Shown here: positions 1 through 8,477 of the stretch, piece after piece
How the letters are laid out: each line of letters starts with the position of its first letter
Position numbering within the stretch: position 1 is the first letter of the stretch
Assembly (NCBI GenBank): GCA_019638595.1
Contig: JAHBTJ010000009.1
Coordinates: 1 to 64,000, forward strand
Direction: 5' to 3'
Length of the DNA: 64,000 bases
DNA from: Chitinophagaceae bacterium
GTDB lineage: Bacteria; Bacteroidota; Bacteroidia; Chitinophagales; Chitinophagaceae
The notes under the pieces: generated by a model
What the model saw: the letters and a program-made list of their open reading frames with translations, nothing else
The model's database searches: none
Told to the model about the DNA's origin: nothing
Position numbers and translations under genes: made by a program

Positions 1-63
1 CACGCCTGGAAAGTGTGTATACGGGAAACTGTATCGCGAGTTCGAATCTCGCCGTCTCCGCCA
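1..63 (+). tRNA. tRNA-Ser(GGA), 5' end outside window
   Basis: The 3' part of a serine tRNA. The anticodon stem CACGC (1-5) pairs with GTGTG (13-17) around the loop CTGGAAA, so the anticodon is GGA at 8-10. A long variable arm follows, as class II tRNAs have, then the T arm GCGAG-TTCGAAT-CTCGC and an encoded CCA ending at 63. The 5' acceptor and D arm lie before the window. The neighbouring genes are accessory, and tRNA genes are common integration sites, but I saw no second copy of the tRNA 3' end here. Confidence 0.93.
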
Positions 64-75
64 AATTTGCTGCCT

Positions 76-354
76 ATGCCTGCCACCCCGGAAATATTTT
101 ATGTATACATCCTTCAAAGTATGAAGGATTTTTCTTTTTACGTGGGGCAATGTGCTGACCTTGATACGCGTATGTCCAAACATTTTGATGGAATGAGTAA
201 ATACACCGCTTCCAAAAGACCGTGGAGGTTGGTTTACTTCGAACTTTTCACATCACGAAGTGCAGCATTAAAAAGAGAGCGGCATATTAAAATGCAAAAA
301 AGCAGCAAGTATATCAATATGCTGATAGAAAACCGGTACTATTTTGAGAAATAA
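76..354 (+). CDS. GIY-YIG domain protein (small putative endonuclease)
   Basis: A 92-residue protein. The frame is open further upstream into the tRNA, so I take the ATG at 76, which starts MPATPEIFYVYIL. Seen: FYVYILQS followed by FYVGQ corresponds to the GIY...YIG core, then an Arg (TRMSKH) and a Glu in KRERHIK at the places where the family has catalytic residues. The length is normal for the stand-alone UvrC-like GIY-YIG family, common in Bacteroidota. The family cuts DNA, but the role of these short members is unknown. It begins 13 bases after tRNA-Ser and may be read through from it. A role in mobility of the neighbouring retron is possible but unproven. Confidence 0.85.
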   Translation: MPATPEIFYVYILQSMKDFSFYVGQCADLDTRMSKHFDGMSKYTASKRPWRLVYFELFTSRSAALKRERHIKMQKSSKYINMLIENRYYFEK

Positions 355-456
355 GCTAAAAATCATAGTTTTCATTGCTTCTTTCGAAAAAAGAATGCAT
401 TCAAAATACAATGGCCAATTATTTTCTCTATCTTCCGGCAATAACCTATCAGCTAC

Positions 457-3400
457 ATGCGCCTGGTAAAACAAACGATTCTTTTTTTTAAGGAAGGCAA
501 CTCCGATAAAACGTATGAAATAGATCTATGCGATACAGGAGGCGATCAATATGTCGTTAACTTCCGTTATGGCAGGCGCGGAACTTCATTGAAAGAAGGT
601 TCTAAAACGCCGGTGCCGGTTTCACTGGCAGAAGCCGAAAAAATATTTGACGCTGTTGAAACTGAAAAGCTGGAAAAAGGGTATACCACCAGCGCTGATG
701 GCGTTTCTTCCATTCCTGCAAAAGCGGCCTTTATATTAGAGAACATTCCTGCATTTTCTACAGCCTGGCAATCGTTGCCACAGGGTAGGAATAAAGCCAT
801 ATTGCAAAGGTTGCATAATGCGGCAACCGGGCAGAAAGATACTGTACAGGCTAAATGGAAATTATCGCGTGTTATATGGAAGTCCGGCGAATATAAAATT
901 GCTGAGGCGGTTCCCTATATTATCCACCTGTTCAACCGGGCAGATGCCATACAGCAATATGCCTGCTGCCGGGCGCTGGCACGGTCCGCAGATAAGGCAG
1001 CTATTCCCGCGTTGCAGGCAATTTACCGGTCTCATTCCTCCCCGTTGCTTTCCCGATTGGCTGGCGCCGGGTTATTAAACCTGCTTGAAAGGCTGGAAAA
1101 AGAACAGCATATCCTCCACTATATACATTCGTTGCCGGAAGATTTAAAGACGCTGGTGAATGGCCGGCAACCTGCCGCTTTACAGCGCCTGGCTGCTGAG
1201 CGGATTGCGCAAATCCAACAATCTTATACATGGCTGGAGCATCTGTATCTTATATCTACAGATACAAAATGGTTGCGCCCTGTTGTAAAGCAACTGCTGT
1301 TGTCTGTTGCATTAAGACCTGGATATTTTAAACATATCCGGGCTATTTATAAGTGGAGTGAGCTGCTCGATGATTTTGAAATACTGGGATTGCTTTCCTG
1401 CCGTATGGAACGCGACCCGGAATTATTCACGCATTACCTGTCTGCAGTTGACCGCCAATCTGTAAAAACCTATGTGCCTGAAGTGGAGGAATATATAAAG
1501 CTTTCCACCGAGCTGGCTAAAGCAAACAGCCGGATCGCTTATTCCAATAAAACCCGTTGGTATTTACACAGGCGAACGATGCATCGGTTGCATATGCTGG
1601 GCAATACCGAAAATACCGATTATGTAAAGCTGGCTACAGCATTGCTGATATCATACAACAGGTCTTCTGATGAAAAAGCGTTTTACAGCGAATTCTCTTA
1701 CAAATGGCGGAACAACCGGTATGAACGGATTGAAACGAGATTTCCTGCAAGCGCGCAGGCCGTTTACCTGCACCAGGTATTAAGTGGTGATAATGCAAAG
1801 CTGAGGCTGGCATCGGGTAACCGGTGGCAAATTGTAAACGAACCTGTTGCTACTGCAAAAAAGAAGCAAAACAATCCTCAAAAAGAAGGCGGATTATTTA
1901 AGCTGTTAGCAGGGCTTTTCGGTAAAAAGAAGGCAGTCCCTGAACCTGTGCAAACCCCTCCTGAACCTGAAGCTGTTGTCAATGAAACAGGCACGCCCTT
2001 TCTACATTTATGGAACCGGCTGCCGCATGCGTATGTACAATTGTTGATGGATGCGCAAATGGATGAGATCCATGAATTTGCCATCAACTATCTTACAAAA
2101 AATCCTTCGTACAATAATATAGTGCAGAAGCTTGATCTGCAGGCTTGTGTACGCTTATTGAGCTCACCGTATAAAATTCCTGCTGAATTTGGATTTGCAG
2201 TGGCAGAAAAGAATTTTAGTGAGGGTGCAAAAGATACCGTGCTGGTGATTGGTATGCTCAACAGCATTCATGAGCCGGCAAGAGAAAAAGCGAAACGATG
2301 GGTAGAAGCCGCTCCGTCTTCGTTTTGGGAAGACAGCCATTTTATTGTAAACATACTGTTTGCTAAATATGAGGACGTGCGTACCTGGGGCAGCAACACG
2401 TTGAAGGATACAATGCTTTTTGATTCACTGCAAAAGGCGGTTACCGGCAAAGCGATAGCGCTTTTAGCAGGACAGGATGCCCCGCCGGCCAATGTTATAA
2501 AAGACGGTACAGACGCCTTGCTGGCATTGTGCGCGAACGAACTTGAAAACCTGGGTGCTCCGGTAGTATCAGATCTGTTACGGCATCCTGTACCCGAAGT
2601 ATTGTTGTTTGGCTTACGGGTATTGAATCTTCAGAAAGCGAGGATCTGTGTACAGGATCTGCCGGATGAGTTTATCGCGTTCCTGCTTAACCATAGCTAC
2701 GAAGCTGTAAGAGCGGAGGGTATTGCTTTTATGCATGTAATGCTGCCGGCCGATCTGCAAAAGAGGCAGGATCTTGTTTTAAATAGTTGTATTTCCGGCT
2801 ATAGAGATGTTCGGAAAAAGATAGTTCCGGTAGTAGAAAAATCAGTAAGGGCAGACGCGTCTTTCGGCAGCAGGGCCGCTACGGAACTGATGCCATATTT
2901 ATTGCGCAAAGAAACGAATGAAGGACTGCATGAAGATGTGAGCCAACTGCTCTGTACTGAGTTAAGCGGTTACCTGCAGAATGCCAATAAAGAAACCGCG
3001 CTGAACCTGCTGTATTCTAATTATGCAGCCGCGCAAAATGTAGGCGTTATTATCCTGGAAAAATACACCCGGTCCTCACAGCTCACCATACCACAGGTAA
3101 TTGCATTGGGCGCGCATGAAAATCTGAATGTACGGGAATGGTGCTGGAAGTTTTATGAAAATGAAATACCCAGGATAAAATATGAGAAAGAAGCGGCCGT
3201 TCGCCTGCTGGAAAGCAAGTGGGAGGATACGCGTCTTTTCGCCCAAAGCTATTTCCGTGAAAAATTTGAGGAAAAAGACTGGGATAGCGATACCCTGGTT
3301 GCGTTGGCTGATTCTGTAAAACCCGATACGGAAGCGTTTGCCCGTGAGCTGATCACCAAATACTTTCAATCGGATAACGGGGAAGTATACCTGCAAAAAC

Positions 3401-3750
3401 TAAGTCAGCACCCGCGTGAAAAAATGCAGTTGTTCGTTACCAATTACCTGGAAAGGTATGCGGCCGATGACGTAAATAAAATTAAGGCGCTGGAGTTTTA
3501 TTTCCGGTCCGTACTTAGCCGGGTAAACAAAGGCAGGATTGCAAAAAACAGGGTGTTCGGTTTCCTGCTGGAAGAAGGAAAAAAGTCTGAAGCGGCCGCG
3601 CATGTGGTAAGCAGCATTATATCTGATGTATCTGCCACGGCAGCAATTGAAGACAAAGCACGTTGTATTGAGATTTTGTTGATCCTGAAAAGTATATATG
3701 ATATTGAAACGCCACTCGAAATATTACCTGTAGCTGAAAAAGCGCTGTAA
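457..3750 (+). CDS. WGR domain + HEAT/ARM-repeat protein, retron-associated
   Basis: A large protein of 1097 residues. Residues 1-80 form a WGR-type domain: YEIDL, then YVVNFRYGRRG where the name-giving WGR is read GRRG, then an AEKIFD helix. WGR domains, known from PARPs and MolR/YehI-like proteins, bind nucleic acid. The rest is mostly amphipathic helices in HEAT/ARM-like pairs, split by a low-complexity Lys/Pro/Glu linker near residues 465-515. There is no signal peptide or membrane segment, so it is cytoplasmic. It lies 29 bases before the SWIM gene, and both precede a retron RNA and RT. This arrangement matches what I recall as the ARM component of type XIII retrons. Inferred role: effector or sensor of the retron defence system. 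No enzymatic motif was recognised. Confidence 0.8.
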   Translation: MRLVKQTILFFKEGNSDKTYEIDLCDTGGDQYVVNFRYGRRGTSLKEGSKTPVPVSLAEAEKIFDAVETEKLEKGYTTSADGVSSIPAKAAFILENIPAFSTAWQSLPQGRNKAILQRLHNAATGQKDTVQAKWKLSRVIWKSGEYKIAEAVPYIIHLFNRADAIQQYACCRALARSADKAAIPALQAIYRSHSSPLLSRLAGAGLLNLLERLEKEQHILHYIHSLPEDLKTLVNGRQPAALQRLAAERIAQIQQSYTWLEHLYLISTDTKWLRPVVKQLLLSVALRPGYFKHIRAIYKWSELLDDFEILGLLSCRMERDPELFTHYLSAVDRQSVKTYVPEVEEYIKLSTELAKANSRIAYSNKTRWYLHRRTMHRLHMLGNTENTDYVKLATALLISYNRSSDEKAFYSEFSYKWRNNRYERIETRFPASAQAVYLHQVLSGDNAKLRLASGNRWQIVNEPVATAKKKQNNPQKEGGLFKLLAGLFGKKKAVPEPVQTPPEPEAVVNETGTPFLHLWNRLPHAYVQLLMDAQMDEIHEFAINYLTKNPSYNNIVQKLDLQACVRLLSSPYKIPAEFGFAVAEKNFSEGAKDTVLVIGMLNSIHEPAREKAKRWVEAAPSSFWEDSHFIVNILFAKYEDVRTWGSNTLKDTMLFDSLQKAVTGKAIALLAGQDAPPANVIKDGTDALLALCANELENLGAPVVSDLLRHPVPEVLLFGLRVLNLQKARICVQDLPDEFIAFLLNHSYEAVRAEGIAFMHVMLPADLQKRQDLVLNSCISGYRDVRKKIVPVVEKSVRADASFGSRAATELMPYLLRKETNEGLHEDVSQLLCTELSGYLQNANKETALNLLYSNYAAAQNVGVIILEKYTRSSQLTIPQVIALGAHENLNVREWCWKFYENEIPRIKYEKEAAVRLLESKWEDTRLFAQSYFREKFEEKDWDSDTLVALADSVKPDTEAFARELITKYFQSDNGEVYLQKLSQHPREKMQLFVTNYLERYAADDVNKIKALEFYFRSVLSRVNKGRIAKNRVFGFLLEEGKKSEAAAHVVSSIISDVSATAAIEDKARCIEILLILKSIYDIETPLEILPVAEKAL

Positions 3751-3779
3751 TGTTTCAGGCAAGGCTCAAATAATCCGGT

Positions 3780-5444
3780 ATGTTATTTAATTATCGTTTC
3801 GCAGGATCTTCTACCGTAAGCAGCACCGCGCATATGACGGGGCTGTCTTTTGCGCCTGATACTTTGAGGGAAAGCGCCTGGTTTGTAGGAAGCCTGCATA
3901 AAAAGATCGCGTTCCGGGAAGCAATTTCCGCCTTGCATGATGTAGTAATAAGCGACCTGCGGTTTAAACCTAAAGACAAAACAGCCTACAAGGAATGGGT
4001 AGCGCAGAATGAGGCTTTGTTTCTTGCAGAATTTATGAATGGCTATGATGTTGACGCGGCAAATACGAAAATAGAAACCATTAAAAAAGAGCTTGAAGAG
4101 ATCCGTACCCAAAAAGACCGGATAATGTCTCCTTTTTATAAGGCCAGGCAAAAATATTTTGAGTATCTGTATAACAAAGACAGGGAAGCCTGGTTTGTAT
4201 TGGATCCTGTAATTACCATTCACCCCGATGAATTGTTTTTTGAATGCTTCAGCGAGGATGAATCTACCTATGGAAAGCTGGGATGTAATTACAATGTATT
4301 TACGCAGCTCGATGATTTTAAATGCGGAACCACCAATATTGATTATTCCGCCGGCTTGTATGAAGAGTTTCAAAAAATAAGGGAATATAAAGACACGGAA
4401 TTAAAGATTGATCCTTCGGGATTTGCCCTAAAAACTACCGGTGAAGAAGCCTTTAAAGAAGTAAAAATTGATTTGCCTGATAGCTGGGTACGTGGATTTT
4501 TGCAGGTTAGCAGCGCCATGACCATGCCCGCCATCCGCTTTGATCTGCACCCGATGGATATATACAGCATTTGCTTATGGCTGAGAAGATTTAAAGAAAA
4601 GAAAGGGCCTCGTTCTTTGCGGTATGTTTTAACGCCGGGTGATCCCGTAAAAGTTGTACTGGAACCCTGGGGCAAAGAAATTGTATGCGCGCGCAGCATA
4701 TATACCGGCAACAAACGCGAAGAGATACGTACCTGGGGAAGAAGAAGGCTGCTTATTCTGGAAAGGTTGATACCGGTAGCAAAAAAATTCACTGTTCATT
4801 TAATGGGTACGGGGTTGCCGGCTTTTTATGTGGCTGATTTGTATGATATGAGCTTTACCCTTGGCTTAAGCGGCTGGACGAATAATGACTGGAGCCATGC
4901 GGGTAATTTTGATCTGCTGGCCCCGCGTTTGGAAGTAGCGGATGATATAAAGCAACAGGTATTTAAAACTTTAAAGCAGGAATGGTTAGGCACATCGCAG
5001 CAGGTAGCCGATAAGCTGGGCATTGACAGGGCCAAAGCAGCGGGAGCTTTGAGCGCGTATACGCAGGCCGGCAGGGTGATGTACGACCTGGACAAAAATG
5101 TTTACCGCGTTCGTGAGCTGAGCCGGGAGCCATTGCCTTTTGATAAGCTTCGTTTTAATAATCCGCGCGAAGAGCAGGCTGCCACAATAGTTAAAACGCA
5201 GGAAATAAAAGTTGAAGCGGCTGATCTGCCGGGCAACCTGCTTCAGCTAACCGGCAGTGTAAAAGCAAAAAAGAGAACCTATAATACAAAGCTGGTGATT
5301 GATGCGGATGAAAAGTTACAATCTGCCCATTGCGATTGCAGTTTTTACATTGAAAACAAATTATATAAAGGACCTTGCGAACATATGCTGGCAGTAAGGC
5401 AGGTATATAACGGCAAAAGGGTAAGCGTTAAAGAGCTGGTATAG
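3780..5444 (+). CDS. winged-helix + SWIM zinc-finger protein, retron-associated
   Basis: A 554-residue cytoplasmic protein. At the C terminus C518-x-C520-x12-C533-x-H535 is a textbook SWIM zinc-binding motif (CxCxnCxH), a domain that binds DNA or protein. Before it, around residues 385-460, the stretch beginning QVFKTLKQEWLGTSQQVADK has the look of a winged helix. A charged coiled segment lies near residues 95-125. The N-terminal two thirds resemble nothing I can name. It follows the WGR/HEAT gene by 29 bases, so the two are probably co-transcribed, and it precedes the msr-msd RNA by about 55 bases. WH-SWIM next to an ARM protein and a retron RT is the composition I recall for type XIII retrons. 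Inferred role: partner effector or nucleic-acid adaptor. Confidence 0.82.
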   Translation: MLFNYRFAGSSTVSSTAHMTGLSFAPDTLRESAWFVGSLHKKIAFREAISALHDVVISDLRFKPKDKTAYKEWVAQNEALFLAEFMNGYDVDAANTKIETIKKELEEIRTQKDRIMSPFYKARQKYFEYLYNKDREAWFVLDPVITIHPDELFFECFSEDESTYGKLGCNYNVFTQLDDFKCGTTNIDYSAGLYEEFQKIREYKDTELKIDPSGFALKTTGEEAFKEVKIDLPDSWVRGFLQVSSAMTMPAIRFDLHPMDIYSICLWLRRFKEKKGPRSLRYVLTPGDPVKVVLEPWGKEIVCARSIYTGNKREEIRTWGRRRLLILERLIPVAKKFTVHLMGTGLPAFYVADLYDMSFTLGLSGWTNNDWSHAGNFDLLAPRLEVADDIKQQVFKTLKQEWLGTSQQVADKLGIDRAKAAGALSAYTQAGRVMYDLDKNVYRVRELSREPLPFDKLRFNNPREEQAATIVKTQEIKVEAADLPGNLLQLTGSVKAKKRTYNTKLVIDADEKLQSAHCDCSFYIENKLYKGPCEHMLAVRQVYNGKRVSVKELV

Positions 5445-5460
5445 CTGTAACCATATTTTT

Positions 5461-5492
5461 TTTGATTTATATAAAGTAGAAAATTATTTTTG
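5461..5492 (+). promoter_or_regulatory. Bacteroidota-type promoter of the retron RNA
   Basis: TTTG at 5461-5464 and TATTTTTG at 5485-5492 are separated by 20 bases. This fits the phylum's -33 TTTG / -7 TAnnTTTG promoter exactly. It would start transcription near 5498-5500, just ahead of the msr. The RNA can therefore be made independently of the two upstream genes. Confidence 0.75.
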
Positions 5493-5498
5493 TTAACC

Positions 5499-5752
5499 CT
5501 GTAGTATGTTCTTTGACAGAGAGATGGCGTTGCACCTTGCTTCCGAAAGGAAAGAACGATGTTTCGTCGTTCATACAGCATGACTAATACATGCATCACC
5601 AAATGTAATCTTTACTATGGCCTACACGTACCAGTGTACCATTTTCGGTACCGGCACTGTGTGCCATAATAGTACACTGGTACGTGTAGGCCTTGCGTTG
5701 ATTAATCTGGTCAGGGCAGGCACGAAGGGCGGCGCCTCTCTCTGTTTTTTTT
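5499..5752 (+). ncRNA. retron msr-msd RNA (template for msDNA)
   Basis: Structured non-coding RNA directly before the retron RT; the 5' end is inferred from the promoter. Arm a1 (5516-5529, ACAGAGAGATGGCG) pairs with a2 (5733-5745, CGCCTCTCTCTGT) in 13 base pairs with one bulged T. Between them, in msr order: a small TTCC-GAAA-GGAA hairpin (5541-5552), GAACGA/TCGTTC (5554-5559 with 5567-5572) and GCATG/CATGC (5578-5582 with 5590-5594, 7-nt loop). The msd follows: a perfect 21-bp stem (5619-5639 with 5672-5692) topped by GGCAC-TGT-GTGCC. Eight T follow a2 (5745-5752), so the a1/a2 stem may also act as terminator. Known: retron RTs prime from a G just after a1; here G5532 is the nearest candidate, which is inference. 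Confidence 0.85.
5619..5692 (+). repeat. msd long perfect inverted repeat
   Basis: The arms at 5619-5639 and 5672-5692 are perfect reverse complements over 21 bp, starting GGCCTACACG and ending CGTGTAGGCC. The 32-base centre forms ATT/AAT and GGCAC/GTGCC pairs. This is the stem that reverse transcription would turn into the hairpin of the single-stranded DNA product. Confidence 0.95.
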
Positions 5753-5778
5753 CATACAACAATTTCTCCGGCACTATA

Positions 5779-7305
5779 ATGGCAGATAACAGATTGACCC
5801 GCCAGCAGATTTACGACCGCATCAGGGAAAGTTCCAAAGAGGAATATATTCTTGAGGATATGAAAAGGCTTGGTTTCTGGCAAAGAAATGAAGAAGGCCC
5901 CTCTGTGCCCGAATTGCTCATAAAAAGAGAGTCTACCCTCAATAAAGAATTGAACAGCCTGCTGGCAGAAAAAAGGAAATACCAGAACAAAGAAGCTGTG
6001 CTTAAAGAAATGCGCATGAAGCGCATGGCGGAAGCAAAACAGAAACGTGAAGAAAACAAAAAGAAAAGAGAACAGCAGCGCTATGAAAAAGCGCAGGCAT
6101 GGCGGGCAAAAAGAGAAACTGAAATATTTTTTTTGGGTGAAGGGGTTTCTGCAGGGTTGCATTATACGGAAAGTAATCTTGAAGAATTGCAAAAGAAAGC
6201 ATTGCCTGTGTTTGAAAATGAAATGCAGTTGGCTAATGCGATGGGGATTGCATTAAAGGAGCTATCCTTTCTCTCTTATTCACGACGGGTATCTGCCGTA
6301 TCGCATTACCAAAAATTTTACCTTCCTAAAAAATCGAGTGGCAAAAGACTGATCTCCGCGCCTATGCCCCGGTTAAAAAAAGCGCAGCATTGGATATTGC
6401 AGCATATTTTGTACAAAGTGCCGGTTCACGCGCAGGCAAATGGATTTGTTCCCGGCAAAAGTATAGTGAGCAACGCTACGCCGCACATTGGTAAAAACGT
6501 GGTAGTGAATGCAGATGTGAAAGATTTTTTTCCTTCCATTACGTTTAAGCGCGTAAAAGCATTGTTCGGGAAGTTGGGCTATGCGGATAAAATAGCCACC
6601 ATACTATCGCTCCTGTGTACAGAGTCGGTTACGGAAGAGGTAATGCTTGACGGTAAAAAATATTTTGTACAAAAAGGAGAAAGGGTTTTACCACAGGGAG
6701 CGCCCACCAGTCCGGCCGTTACCAATATACTTTGTTTCAGGTTAGACAAAAGATTAAGCGGTGTGGCGAAAAAGTTCGGTTGCGGCTATACCCGCTATGC
6801 GGATGATATTACATTCAGTGGTACCCTTAATAACAGCGATGCTTCAAAAATAGTATGGCATATTAAAAAAATACTATCAGAGGAAGGCCTTACTATTCAT
6901 CCTGATAAGATACGGGTAATGCAAAAAAGTGAGCGCCAGGAAGTAACGGGCGTTGTAGTAAACAGGCAGTTGTCGGTAAGCAGGGAAAAGCTGCGCAATT
7001 TCAGAGCGCTATTGCATCAATTGAAAAAGAACGGGCATGAAAACGCGAAATGGAGCGAAGGTTCATTGTCCAACGCCATAGCCGGTTATGCCAGTTTTAT
7101 TAGAATGGTGAATCCTGCCAAAGCGGAAAAGTTTATAAAAGAGATCAGTGATATCAGGCAAAGCCAGACCTGGCAGCATTTACTGCTGTCAGAGGCGGCG
7201 GCGATAGCAAAAAAGCTGAATCAGCAAACCCTGCCGTCAACACCTGCTCCTCCTCCTGCAAACAATAACAGGAAAGAAGATGGTGAATGGTATAATGTAG
7301 TGTGA
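5779..7305 (+). CDS. retron reverse transcriptase
   Basis: Makes msDNA from the adjacent msr-msd RNA. The first in-frame ATG (5617) lies inside the msd stem, so I choose the ATG at 5779 (MADNRLTRQQ), giving 508 residues. Seen: retron-specific NAxxH as N232-A-T-P-H236; catalytic Asp in DVKDFFPS (D246); LPQGAPTSP; Y340-A-D-D343; and retron-specific VTG at 389-391. Residues 55-115 are a very basic, Lys/Arg/Glu-rich, probably coiled N-terminal extension, longer than in compact retron RTs. The C-terminal tail is Pro/Asn rich. No maturase or endonuclease domain is present, which argues against a group II intron. It sits 26 bases after the RNA's T run. Known: retron RTs act with accessory proteins in phage defence. 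Inferred: the partners are the two genes upstream. Confidence 0.95.
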   Translation: MADNRLTRQQIYDRIRESSKEEYILEDMKRLGFWQRNEEGPSVPELLIKRESTLNKELNSLLAEKRKYQNKEAVLKEMRMKRMAEAKQKREENKKKREQQRYEKAQAWRAKRETEIFFLGEGVSAGLHYTESNLEELQKKALPVFENEMQLANAMGIALKELSFLSYSRRVSAVSHYQKFYLPKKSSGKRLISAPMPRLKKAQHWILQHILYKVPVHAQANGFVPGKSIVSNATPHIGKNVVVNADVKDFFPSITFKRVKALFGKLGYADKIATILSLLCTESVTEEVMLDGKKYFVQKGERVLPQGAPTSPAVTNILCFRLDKRLSGVAKKFGCGYTRYADDITFSGTLNNSDASKIVWHIKKILSEEGLTIHPDKIRVMQKSERQEVTGVVVNRQLSVSREKLRNFRALLHQLKKNGHENAKWSEGSLSNAIAGYASFIRMVNPAKAEKFIKEISDIRQSQTWQHLLLSEAAAIAKKLNQQTLPSTPAPPPANNNRKEDGEWYNVV

Positions 7306-7344
7306 TAAATATGTCCCGTAGCCGGATATTATCTTTCCTCAGCG

Positions 7345-8391
7345 TTATTTTTTGAGCGGAGGACTTTCTGCTACCTCATTCTTCACAAATCTTATCATCG
7401 CGCTGCTGCCTTCGGTACTTACCAGTCTTGCTTCATAGCGTTTACCACCAACATTGGCTACCATAAACGAAGTATTGGGAGGAATAGAACCGAGATTCTC
7501 CGCTACCATTACCAGCTCGTTGACTGGCTGAAGATCACTTACCGGGATCTTTACCGTAAATGCTTTGTCTGTAAGATAGATATGTTGAAAGATGAGCTTT
7601 TCATTTAAAAATAAAGTGATGGAGTCGCCATCAATTTCTGCGTTATCATAAAAGTTCAACTCAATAGAATCGCCTGATACCGGGATTTCGAGCACAGGGA
7701 TTTTTTGGCGCAAGGCAAACTTTTCTTCAATAGAAAGAGGTTTCAAAGGAGAAACCGGCTTCTTTTCATCCACAATTGCTGTTGGTTCAGGTGTTGGGCG
7801 TTCAACGGCGGCCGGTATAGTAACAGGTTCTCTTGCCATTACAGGCACCGGATGACGGGCTATTAAGTCAACGCTGTCTATAATAAATGGCTCGTTGGCG
7901 CCAACCGTATAATTTTCAATTACAAAATCCCATTCATCGTTAAAGGAAGGATTGTTTGTTTTGTTAAGATGTACTTCACCCCTGGCTATATCTTCATTAT
8001 CTCTTAAAGAGGTATTGCCATCCAGCTTCATTATCCCTGCTTCGGGGCAATTAAAATCCGCACGTGATAACAGCTCGTTTTTGCCGGGCGAACCAATAGT
8101 GATTCGTCCTGTTCTTTCTTCCAGCAACTGATCATCCCACCATACAGCCTCATTATTGGTATCGTCAAAATATCCCTTAATGCTATAGCGGCGGTAGTTG
8201 CCGGCCGATTGGTAATAATAAGAAGTACCCGTTAAGCTATCTCCTTTCTGCACAATTTTTATTTCCACTTTTTGCCGGTTGATCTTACCGTGCCATACGC
8301 CCGTGATCATTTGCGCGGAAGCTTGTTGTGTGAAGACACATAAAATGCTGATAAAGATGAGTATATAGCGCAAGTGTGGGAACTGTTTCAA
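7345..8391 (-). CDS. secreted hypothetical protein
   Basis: A 348-residue protein with a clear signal peptide (ILIFISILCVFTQQASA, then QMITGVWHGKI). The N-terminal part, residues ~27-150, reads as a beta-rich domain (GVWHGKIN, GDSLTGTSYYY) similar in style to lipocalin-like modules. A Pro-rich linker lies near 180-220. The C-terminal ~110 residues (IELNFYDNAEIDGDSITLFLN) look like a second beta domain seen in Bacteroidota periplasmic or outer-membrane-associated proteins. There is no lipobox and no catalytic motif I know. It converges on the retron RT with 39 bases between stops. Function unknown; the call as a secreted protein is firm. Confidence 0.75.
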   Translation of the reverse strand: MKQFPHLRYILIFISILCVFTQQASAQMITGVWHGKINRQKVEIKIVQKGDSLTGTSYYYQSAGNYRRYSIKGYFDDTNNEAVWWDDQLLEERTGRITIGSPGKNELLSRADFNCPEAGIMKLDGNTSLRDNEDIARGEVHLNKTNNPSFNDEWDFVIENYTVGANEPFIIDSVDLIARHPVPVMAREPVTIPAAVERPTPEPTAIVDEKKPVSPLKPLSIEEKFALRQKIPVLEIPVSGDSIELNFYDNAEIDGDSITLFLNEKLIFQHIYLTDKAFTVKIPVSDLQPVNELVMVAENLGSIPPNTSFMVANVGGKRYEARLVSTEGSSAMIRFVKNEVAESPPLKK

Positions 8392-8477
8392 AACTCGGAT
8401 TTTGGAACTAACGTTTTGCTCCTGCTATTATTTTGCCATATTACCAGGTTGATGATGTTTTAACGAATTATTGATCA

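Noticed and set aside
3783-4373. 196-codon minus-strand frame in the SWIM gene
   Set aside because: Shadow of the plus-strand gene; no motif, no start signal.
5617-5778. Upstream start for the reverse transcriptase
   Set aside because: These codons are the msd template with a perfect 21-bp inverted repeat; the RT family match begins after 5779.
5779-7305. Group II intron or diversity-generating RT
   Set aside because: No maturase or HNH domain, no intron RNA domain V, no template/variable repeats; NAxxH and VTG motifs plus the msr-msd RNA fit a retron.
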